A program made the position numbers and the translations under genes. The notes beneath the pieces were generated by a model that was given only the letters and a program-made list of their open reading frames with translations, searched no databases and was not told the origin of the DNA. Shown here piece after piece: positions 34,721-44,512 of a stretch of DNA of 64,000 nt (its first letter is position 1; the number at the start of each line of letters is the position of its first letter). Source of the DNA: Synaphobranchus kaupii (Eukaryota > Chordata > Actinopteri > Anguilliformes > Synaphobranchidae). Location: contig CM056383.1 of assembly GCA_029718625.1 (NCBI GenBank), forward strand, positions 19,569,930-19,633,929, in the 5' to 3' direction.

Positions 34721-37700
34721 TGGTGCAGTTCAGTTATCAAGATACGTTACCTTATCGATAACTAGCTAGCTATACATACAATGAGATGAATGTATGCGGC
34801 AAGTTTATGCCTACCTTGTGCAAGTGCTGTATCAATGCCCATAGTACACATTGCAGGCATAACCACCCAACCATCTCAATACTTTCGTACAAGGCTCTTG
34901 CTTATTTCAAATGATTCTTGGTCTATCCTTGTACATAATTTTATTTTATTTTATAATGAGCTTCTTAGGCAGCAATTCAGGCCTATCACAGAACATATGT
35001 GCTATTCAAAAAGAAGGCTTTGTTCTACCATTTACCATTTATGCCTTTGAGGCATAAAAAGATTGGATAAATGGGAACATAAAAATGGAATATAAAAAAT
35101 ATAACAATTAAATTAAATAATATGCTTTGATTGATGGTTACATCGGCTTCTATGGTGGGTATATTTGGTGGTTCTAGGTATAACAAACTTTTTTTTGTTT
35201 GTTCTATAACTTCTTTAGATTAGATGGTGCTTAATAACACAATTTTAGGAAAAGTTAAGGACTGGGAGATTTGATATTTTAATTGAAACAGAGAATATTT
35301 ATATTGAAACATACAATAGAAAAAACGGAAACGGGTCAATTTCTCCCCATGCCAGTTCTAATGTTAAAATTAAAAGATTGTTCAAGTTCAAGTTGAATTT
35401 ATTTCCATTCTTCTCCTTACTGATGGGAGTAAAAAACATAATAGAATACATCACCCCCAGGATCACAGTGCAGTATAAGAACACCAACAAACAATTAAAA
35501 ACAGAAATAAATACAGGAATTAACATAAAAAAGAAAAAAGATGGGGGATTTATATCAAAGTCAAATTGGACAGCAAATGAAACAGTTGATTGCCTTTTCA
35601 ATAGGTTATAATCATGCGCATATTGCTTGGAAAAGCCTCAAAATGAGCAACTTGCCATATGCTAGGCTGCAACTTGTGTCATAGAGTTTTATACATGTGG
35701 CCCCAAGTCTGAGTAAAATAATGCGTTCAAGAACACTCAGGGCGAAAATCTGCTTAAAAAAGGTTTAGCATTTTCTACCTCTTTCTGTCACGGAGTCGCC
35801 ATATCATACGGACTCTAAACATTGCGTACGTATGGTGTCCATCGTGTGCAGAGGTACGCAGATTCTCACAGCACGTGTTATATTATACATCTGAATTTCT
35901 GGGTGGAAACTCGCTTACGCGGCTTTCTGAGGGCATTGTTGTGCTCAGCACTGTTTATACATGTGGCCCCTGGTCTGAGCAGGCGGGCAGCGCAGGTGTG
36001 AATCATAGACCACGCTGACACCAAATTTGCAATCCACTGCACCAAAATTGCAATGTGCTGCTTGATCTTCACTGACACACGAAAACAGCTCCTTTCCTAC
36101 CAGTTTGGCGCACGGCGAGTCACCAAATTACCAAACGGGCTCAGGCGAATCCATAATGAAATTGCCAGTGCGACAGCTCACCGGTCCACAACATATTTGT
36201 CTGGGCTGCTAGGTGGCTCATCCTGTTAAGGACGGGAATGGATGTGCCACACAGCGTGGTATCAAAGCCAGACCATGCTGGTGCAAGACAACATATAACT
36301 GCAGCTAGTGTCGCCCAGGGAGGGGCGGTTTCCCCTGGCTAATACGACGGTATCTCATTTGTGCTCCACTGCTCAATCACTGGACCCTGTTGAGCTGCAC
36401 ATGAGGTGTCTTCCTTTGACTCGTGTCTCTGTGAGCCCAGCTTTTAGACCGCAGTGTGAAAAAAAGCAATCAACAAGTCTTTGGAGGAGAGCGCATGCTT
36501 GTCTTCGGCTCTCTCAGATCATAATTTGGCATTCCAAAGTGAGAGAAAAAGGAGGAAAAAAGCGTAAAAGAAACACCTTCGCATTACCTCCTGGGAACAC
36601 CACTTACTGCAGCAGTGATAGGCATGCCAGAGAAGAGCCAGTCTATACGTTGGTAAGATTGTCATTAGGTGGTTTATGAAATTGTTTTCCGGTTGGATTC
36701 ATTGCATTCACCTCTGATCCGCTTCCAGTGAATTGTTCTGATTGCTTATAAGGTACTGGGCACATCCTGAAAGGTTGGTGGGTTTATCACTTTAAATTGT
36801 GCTTATAGTGGGGAAGTATAAGCCTGGCACATGAAGATATCCCACGCCTGGCTCCTCAGTGTGGATGCGGAGCAGTTTCCTGTCCACTAGCCTGGAGCCT
36901 GGCTGCAGAGGGCTGACGTCCCCTCTCTGCCAAGCCACACTGGCCTCCTGCCCCTTCTCTCTGGTCTGTGGACAGCGATGGAATTCATACCAGTGGCTTT
37001 TCCCATTTCCGATCCCACAACAGGAAGAATGTGTGGCAAAGAAGACCAGGGAGAAAAATCCATAGCTAGTTAGTCACCAGGGATGGATGAAAGCACATTA
37101 TCTTGTTACAGAAAACAAACTACAAAACACCTCAAAAATAAATGTATTTACAAACTACAATGTAAATGGTAGAGGTGCAGGCTCCTTTGCGTGGCACAGA
37201 AGTGTAAAAAGATGCAATGAAAGACCAACACCTCAGGTAACATATGAAATACACTGTCATCTGTGCCTTGGTTATCAGTGGCAGACTGCTGTGTGTGCAA
37301 AGGACTAAAGGTTATCAGCCTCCATCTTGGATATCAAGATGGCTGCAATTAGACCAGTTATCAGTGAAGGAGGCTGGAGGGCGATGGCAGTCAGCCTTCT
37401 CTGTTCTTCCCACAAGTCTGAATTTCGCTTCACTCTATGTCACCACACAAGGCAAATTTTGTAAAAAGGTAAAATCATCTTTTTGTATCGCCGGTGTATA
37501 AAAGCGTTGGCTGATTGTTCCAGTTTCAAAGATACCTCGCTGCTGCTTCAGCCTTCAATAAAGGCGGCTGAACCGTTTCTTCTCGATAGATAGGATTTTG
37601 CGTTTCATGTGCGACACTTCAAACAGCATCTGAAACAATGCCCCCTGGGGGGGCTCTCTTGCTGAAGGTATAGAGAGGCCAGCTTTCTACCGATATTTAC

Positions 37701-38082
37701 CTGGATTAAAGCTGTCGTTTGAGCCTCTCTCTGTGGGGGAAAATGGATTACCCAGCCTGCACTGGGGATTAACGGGGCTTTAGCACGGCGCTACTCACCT
37801 GGGGGTGTGGCCCACCTTCTGAGGGCTGGGGGGATTGTGGGTAGGATGCAATCATCACGCTATCTCGCCACGGGGGAGGACGTTTGCGCACGCAGCCTAG
37901 AGGCATAGTCCGACCGCCTGGCAGAGCGTCACTCATCCCTTGCGCAAACACAGGGTACATCATTGTGAGGCAGTGCACCTGCAGATTACTTGAGAGGGGC
38001 AGGTCTAATGCCCCCACCTCCTGCACTGACCACCCTGTCCCTGTTGTTTTATTGACCAGATTCCCCTGGGACACACTGAACC
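34721..38082. other. Non-coding stretch, no supported gene
   Basis: The best coding-like candidate is a minus-strand frame at 37797-38074 that ends at a GTGAGT donor (see findings). The region 35740-36190 has gcgc-rich patches that might be decayed Harbinger ends. Otherwise nothing recognised. Confidence 0.35.
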
Positions 38083-38155
38083 AGTGCTCTCAAACTCCAG
38101 TCCAGGAGGTTCAGGGTCTGCTGTTATTTATGTTTCAGCAGGTATTTGCTTAGTT
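38083..38155 (+). repeat. Dispersed short repeat (copy 3)
   Basis: Starts tctcaaactccagtccagg and continues with tttcagcaggtattt. It is followed at 38230-38360 by an inverted relative with ctccagaac...gccctccaagg. Confidence 0.4.
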
Positions 38156-38176
38156 TAATGTAAGCGTTAAAGCTTT

Positions 38177-38204
38177 GCTTACTTTTGGAGCTTCAAAAGT
38201 AAGC
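38177..38204. repeat. Perfect 11-bp hairpin
   Basis: gcttacttttg and caaaagtaagc flank a 6-base loop. Confidence 0.8.
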
Positions 38205-38414
38205 CCAATATTACTTCTGTTTCTCTGTACAGCATCTTTGTGACGGTTCGCTGGAAAAAGACAAACATTCAATTGAACAAGGCCTAACTTGGCTGCTCAT
38301 TAAAAGGAAACTACAAGTCACAACAAACTTGCACCTCCAGAACAGACACTGTGGCCCTCCAAGGCTATATTGAAATCCCTGTAAACCGTAAACTATCATG
38401 TCGGAAGACACTGT

Positions 38415-38455
38415 ATTATCTACATTTACTAAGAATCTAAGTAAATGTAGATAAT
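38415..38455. repeat. Perfect 16-bp hairpin
   Basis: attatctacatttact (38415-38430) and its exact reverse complement (38440-38455) are separated by a 9-base loop. No flanking TIR or T-run terminator. Confidence 0.85.
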
Positions 38456-39683
38456 CATGGATCCACAATTTCCTGTAATTTACAGGTAACATTCACTTCT
38501 CATGTTTTAACCAAAATGATTATTCATCACCAAACGCCAACACAAATAAATTCCTTTCCTTCTTCTGTCGGCAATCAACTTTTCCTCACCTACCGACAAA
38601 GAAAGAGTCATCGCATTACACAAGGGGATCTTGGATCTCAAAACCTTTTCTTTTTTTTTTGTCGGTTCAAAGAACCATCATCAGTGCTTGAATTGCTGAT
38701 CACAAGGCACACATTAGGAAGAGTTCCTAAAGTTATTGTTGCAGAACTGGATTTAGAGTAATTCTAAGTGTGGTATGATAAACACCATGCACATCTTCAC
38801 CTCTGCTGTTTCGCCCCTTATTCACTCTCCAGGCGTTTACTTCATATGCACACCTGTACTTGAAAAGGCAGAAAAAAGCTATCGCAACAGCAGTAATGTA
38901 TTTTCATATCAATATGGTTTTCATTACTTCACTAGGAAGAGTGCCAAAGTTATTGTTGAAAACCAGGCAGGCAAAATTAGTAGTAGTATTGTAGTAGTGG
39001 CATATGGCAGCATTGTGTAGCTCTGTGATCTTTGTTTTCATAATACTATAACAGGATTTCTGCAAGGCATGCTCACATATGCTCATATTCACAAATATTT
39101 TCTAATACTATTCTAAGAGAAGGTAACTACCAATGTGTTGAAAGTACCGTACATATGCATAACATTGGGACAGTTTAAGAAATTGTGGGAAATACATTTG
39201 GATTCTTAAAGATAGTGACTGTTTAACCAGCTGCCCTTAAGAACCCCCTAGTGTATAAACAAACATGGAATATTTGGTCCTACAGAGAAATGAGGACATT
39301 ACTGTATAAATGGGAGCTACACTTTTAGCAACTGTTGTCCCTTGATCTTAAAGAAATTCAAGCAGGGTGTTACACAATTTTACTAATTTCCAAGAAGAAA
39401 TCTGTTTTAACTTCTTTATTTCAAGCTTGTTTTATTGTACCACTGTATGATATTTGTGTTATAGATAATTGTTCTGCATGTGTCCAACATAATATTTGTC
39501 ATGAGTTATATTATCTCATTATGACTAGGTTTGACTCATTATGACTCATTTCAGTTTTACTTCACCATAATGAATGGACAGTCAGTTATTAACCCCTCTC
39601 ATTTTCATAAATGGCACTGGAATTATTTCACTCAATAAGACAATTTAAATGAAAAGGGCATTTGGGAATAAACAAAACAATTG

Positions 39684-39906
39684 GAGAGTGTTTTTCCAAA
39701 CCTCACAAAGTCCAGTTTTGATAAACCATACTTTTCAAGGTGGGTATAATTTCTTCTGATAAATGGTTCGATATTTGCAGTTTTACTTTTACACTATTTT
39801 TCTTAGGGATTATAAAAATAGGATTTGTCATGCAAAAATGTCAACAAAAATGTTTATTTTCTCAAAATTGGTAAGTGGGCTGAGTGAGTTTTGGAAAAAC
39901 ACTCAC
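39684..39906. mobile_element. Short TIR element (MITE)
   Basis: gagtgtttttccaaa at the left (39686-39700) is the reverse complement of tttggaaaaacactc at the right (39890-39904), with partial matching continuing inward. The interior is AT-rich and non-coding. Confidence 0.55.
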
Positions 39907-40170
39907 TTAATTGTGTAATACTGGACGACCTAACACGACATTATTAGGATGCAGGATGATCCTGGTAAACCAGGTATGTTCACAACCTGGAGGCTCAGAG
40001 GAGGCACTTTTGTACACAATCAGTTCATCATAATTAGAGAGAGAGAGGTGTTTTATATACTGACAGTGTTTCATATTCTGCTCTGGCAGTAGTATCAGGT
40101 ACCTTATCCCTCTGGTGTTTTTTCTTATCTAACACAATTAACATGACATGAATCAGATGTCACACATGCC

Positions 40171-40176
40171 CGCACG

Positions 40177-40228
<52 letters not shown>
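40171..40228. repeat. (CA)n microsatellite with CGCA start
   Basis: CGCA repeats run into about 24 CA units. Confidence 0.95.
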
Positions 40229-40230
<2 letters not shown>

Positions 40231-42272
40231 TGTGTAGCACCATAAGACTCACGGTCACGTGGTCGTGAAAGTAAGCTGTACATGTAGAAAATGAGGGGGA
40301 ATGTTTGCATTTTCCTTTTCATTGACCTTTTACTCTTGGGCACATCACCAGCATTATAACCACCTGCTGGGGGTAAGCACCTGTTCAACCAGCTCATTGA
40401 GACTGATGCTTGTCATATGCAAGGCATTGAAATAAATGACAGTGTGCTATCCAAACAGGATATGGTATTATAAGATGTACTATCAGGTAACATCTTAGCA
40501 GGGCCATGTGAAGTTTCTGAGATTATAAATAACCTAACATTAGCCGGAATCAGCCCCCGTATTATGTAACATACGAAAAGTGTCAGGCCTCCTTACTCAG
40601 TATTACGCGTATGTCAGCTTGTGTCTCTCTGCTAGTGTTCCGTGCAGCACGTGGAATATTTTGGGGGCAGCCATTAAAGTGAGGCAGAGCAGAACGGTCC
40701 TCATAAACCAGGCATCTGACATTCCAGTCCTACGGGGCTGCAGTGTATGCAGGTTTCTGTGGTTTTCACAAAACATGGTGCTTGGACGCTTTAGCCAATC
40801 AGTGAGCAGGCTCTGTGGCCCTCCAGAGCTGGAGTTTGAGATCCCTGCCTTGAGCTATAGTAGAGCCTGGGTGTCCTCAAGGTGAGTCCTCAGATCAGTG
40901 TGGGCTTTAGAGCGAAGCTCCTTAAACCCCAGGCCTCAAAGCCAGGGAAATGTGTACTCACTCACTGGGGAACAGTGTGTAGCATTTAAAATAAAATAAA
41001 ACAGCAGTTGGTGTTGCATGGAAATGTACATGATGGATACATCACGTATTGTGTCATATGAAATGTTGGAATTTGATTGGTTGCCTACTGGATAGAGTTC
41101 TTTGACCTTACACACAGACCATTAGCGCTAAGCGGATGTGCATGAACACTAATTCTCTCACGCTTTTCATGGCAGCATTCATTTTCAAGTAAATGTGAAT
41201 TTCGTTCGTAAAATCTAACTGTTATGCATTGGTGAGTTATTATAATAATAATTTATCCGTGGGACACGGCAGAGTGAAACAGAGAACAGAGATCTGCTAC
41301 TGCAAACACCCACATTCTCATCCATCCTCTCTCCCTGTGCTGTGATGCAGAGGCTTGATATTATATAAGATAATCTCCAAAGGTCAAATCATGATTTTTT
41401 TCATTTTATAATATGTGAAAGGTGCAGAGAGGAGCTTGTTCCTATTATTGGACATTCACACATCACCATCACCATCATTCACACAGCTAGCCTGCTCATG
41501 TCTGCTGGCTTTCCTTGTGTTTCAGCACAAGTGATTAATTTGAGTCATTGATTGGTTAAGTCCTTGTTCACCTTGCACACCTTGTTCTCAAGGCCTTAAT
41601 TGGCTACTGACTGAAAGGAAAACACAAGTACCAGCAGACTGGAGTTTGACACCCCTGATTTGACCCAAGAAAAGCCTCCAGGATCCACGCTGTTCGGCGC
41701 ACAATCTGGACACGGGACTTTCAAGCCATGGTTGTTCTGACTCTTGTCTTTTTCAGGGCCACCGTGATTTTCAAGGCCGCCTCCTTTTTTGTACATGTGT
41801 AGCTCTATAAAGGAACAAGTGACGGTACCGAATGTGGTCTTGTGGAGAGGGAGGGGAGGGGTGCTGTCAGTATAAGGGTCCTTGTGACGCATAGCTTTCA
41901 GGCCCTCTTACCCGTCGATGCTTTTTCCCCGAGACCATTTTTCCTTCCCGAGGGCCTCTGTGAATGACAGCCATTGTCCACCCATTAGGAATGAGACCTC
42001 ACTCTCACTCTTTCTTAGAGGGAATATCTGGACTGTTAGTGGATGGGACATTTGTAATGGTAATGGTTTTCGGGGTGAAGAGGGGGAGGGACAGGGGACG
42101 GGGGTCTTTTATTCGCCCTCAGTCACCAGGCCTCCGGGAACCCTTGCGGATGCAAACGGGGGTCTTTCATCGCCATGGATACCAAGCAGACCCCACAGAT
42201 CCACTGCATTGTCGGGTGCCAGAGAGGAACCCCCTTCCAATCCTTCAACCCCCAGCTCTCTCTCACAAACAC

Positions 42273-42280
<8 letters not shown>

Positions 42281-42322
<42 letters not shown>
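42281..42322. repeat. (CA)n microsatellite
   Basis: About 21 CA units, preceded by an acacatatat stretch. Confidence 0.95.
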
Positions 42323-42324
<2 letters not shown>

Positions 42325-43759
42325 ATAGCCCTACCTTCACCTTCAGAATCTTTGGAATGCTGGTGCTATTCCTAATGTTAACCCCTTTTGACAGTTCAAC
42401 AAAACAGTACTTACAGTCGATTTGTTTAAGACCTCATCCAGCTGACTTGTCTCCTTCTCTGGAGTAAGCTCTTTGAGCATAAGTATGCTCAACTGTGCTC
42501 CCTGTGTTCATATCAGATTATTCTCTGCTAGATTCACACGTATGAACAGGCAACCAAGTCAAAAAAAGCTTCCAATTTCTGTGTACCAGAGGGAATATAT
42601 AAGGATGTTTAACTATAGAAATGTGTTTTGTTGGGCAAGTTTTGTTGACAGTTTTGTAATATACATTGACTTGGTTTGTGATTGAACTTGGTTTGTTAAC
42701 TAAACATTAAAGTCTTGTTGAAAAACACAATATTCATAAAGAAGTAAAATGTATACGTTTGATTGATTTTGTATGACAAACCTTTTTTTGCCAGAACACC
42801 CTTGTGGTGTACGGATTTAAACAGGGAGCTGCATGGAGGCAGGTCACTCCTCCATCACCGTCGATCTCTTCCCCAATCCTGTGAAACCCAAGCTGAAGGT
42901 CTATCGTTTTAGCACCAGTGTAAATTCATCATCAACTGACACTTGTCAGTAAATGAGATCAAAATACAAAATACCTTACCTCAATAAGAGCTGGCATATA
43001 AAAAAAACTGAACAAACTAATTTGCATAATTAATTACCATGCTGTGTGACTTCATCATTCCCCCATTTTACAACTGAAGTAGACATTTGCAGCCCTCGAC
43101 TAAAACAATGACTTATAGAAGGAGCTAGCTAATCACACTGGGGAAACTAAAATTTGCAATCAGCATTTCTGACAAAACAGGTTTTGATTTATGTAGCCAG
43201 AGATAAATGGCTATCGCTGCACATTTTTAATTGCAGTTGTTTTTGCACTGTTTTGGATACGGCTGGTCAGCAGGGAACTTGCAAGTTTCCTCAACTCTGA
43301 ACTTCCTGTCCACGGGGCCCCCCTGGCCCCCCTACGCAGTTGGGAGGCTGGTGCTAACGCTCAGCCCGCTGGAATGCTGGGACTGTGACCCTGCCGTTTC
43401 TCTCCTGACTGCCCGCACTCATCCTTGGCTTGACGGAGAGCGTTGCGTTTCCCCCTCTTCCATCTATGTCAATGAAAAAAAAAACGGCCCACAGACCTCT
43501 GAAGCAAACAGATGACCGCATCTCTCGCTAAACTGGAAGGCATCTGGGCTCTGGTTTCACCATTACACTTTGGGGAGGTGTTGGAGGTGTGAGATGGGGT
43601 GGTGGTGTCACTTGTAATTTATGGAAATCCTGTCCGAATGGATAAAAGTGTGGGTGACCACCAAGCGACAGTTTGGCAGTGGGGTCAACGCTTGGCCTCT
43701 GTACTCCCATAATTCTTTAGGGCTGAAATACCAAGGGGCACTGACCATCTATGTCTGAA

Positions 43760-43815
43760 TATTATTTTGCATATCTGTTCTATGAAGTATTATTTTGCAT
43801 ATCTATTCTATGAAA
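43760..43815. repeat. 28-bp tandem duplication
   Basis: tattattttgcatatctgtt and its copy 28 bases later differ by a single base over most of the unit. Confidence 0.85.
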
Positions 43816-43870
43816 TGACTTTTAGGGTATGGCGGAAATGGAAAAATCTCATAAATTATAGCATTGGTTT

Positions 43871-44045
43871 ACAAACCCCAATTCCAAAAAAAGTTGGGAC
43901 AGTATGTAAAATGCACATAAAAGCAGAAAGCAGTGATTTGCTAATTATCTTTTACATATATTTACGTAATTGAAAATAGTACAAAGAAAAGATATTTAAT
44001 GTTTTACCATATCAACTTTATAGATTTTTGTAAACATTTTCCTGT
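43871..44045. mobile_element. Left inverted repeat of an interrupted DNA transposon
   Basis: Starts acaaaccccaattcc and matches the reverse complement of 49455-49625 at roughly 90 percent over ~170 bp, including ttgggacagtatgtaaaatg and aaaagcagaaagcagtgatt blocks. The transposon continues to 44157 and resumes at 49155, so without the LTR element it would be about 760 bp long. No transposase is present. Related sequences are common in cyprinid and other fish genomes. Superfamily not assigned. Confidence 0.75.
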
Positions 44046-44157
44046 TGAACTCTGGAAAAAGTCAGGAGAAACAACCCTTCAAGTGATCCATCCATATCTA
44101 CTGCATATCTGGCAGCAGAGTGATGGTTTGAGGCTCGTTTGATACGGCAGACCCTTG

Positions 44158-44162
44158 ATGAC
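44158..44162. repeat. Target site duplication, left (ATGAC)
   Basis: Exact 5-bp copy of 49150-49154, the size expected of Ty3/gypsy integrases. Confidence 0.9.
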
Positions 44163-44495
44163 TGTGGCGAAGTGAGCACCACCGCTCGTGTGCAGAGACA
44201 GTAATCAGACAGGTTTGGCTGAGAGAACACGGTTTTTATTCGCTCTCTCACGTATGGTACATTAACACACTCAAACATGTGTTCTTCCGCTCTTCTCCCC
44301 GCAGATGTTCTGGCCGGCTTTTATGCACTCAGGCTCACTGTCGAACAATCAAGGCAATTGGTTAATTGATACAAACAATAATACAATCAATCGTTACCAA
44401 TTGCATGATTCCCGAGAGCTGTGTCGGCTCCACAAACCGCACGCATTCACTCTCTCTCTTGCCGGCAGCGCCTAAAACCACGCCCCCCTACCACA
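44163..44495 (-). repeat. 3' LTR (333 bp)
   Basis: Bounded by TG...CA (tgtggcgaag to ctaccaca on the plus strand). It differs from the 5' LTR by two transitions (44353 and 44445) and one C in a C run. A short minus-strand frame reading MFECVNVPYV occurs in both LTRs and is not a gene. Confidence 0.95.
44235..44240 (-). terminator. Polyadenylation signal in the 3' LTR
   Basis: AATAAA on the minus strand, about 80 bases downstream of the TATA-like cataaaag (44325-44318). This spacing defines a short R region. The same hexamer is at 48893-48888 in the 5' LTR. Confidence 0.6.
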
Positions 44496-44510
44496 TACCC
44501 CCACCGCCCG
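44496..44510 (-). other. Polypurine tract
   Basis: On the minus strand cgggcggtgggggta directly precedes the 3' LTR. G-rich purine tracts in this position prime plus-strand DNA synthesis. It is interrupted by two pyrimidines. Confidence 0.6.
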
Positions 44511-44512
44511 AC

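Larger units (their letters stand above)
39907..43759. other. Non-coding stretch with simple repeats
   Basis: Holds two CA microsatellites and fragments of the dispersed short repeat at 40803-40858 and 41520-41660 (both inverted). Frames up to 167 codons around 41918-42467 end in CA-repeat translation and are artefacts. Nothing else recognised. Confidence 0.4.

Noticed and set aside
40171..40228. Regularly spaced repeats considered as a CRISPR array
   Set aside because: This and all other arrays in the window are microsatellites or minisatellites without unique spacers, in a eukaryotic genome.
41918..42467. 136- and 167-codon plus-strand frames
   Set aside because: Both run into a CA microsatellite giving poly His-Thr; composition and repeat content argue against a gene.
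44018..44278. 86-residue minus-strand frame starting MFECVNVPYV
   Set aside because: It lies in the LTR and recurs in the other LTR (48701-48931) with a different C-terminus; a by-product of LTR sequence.
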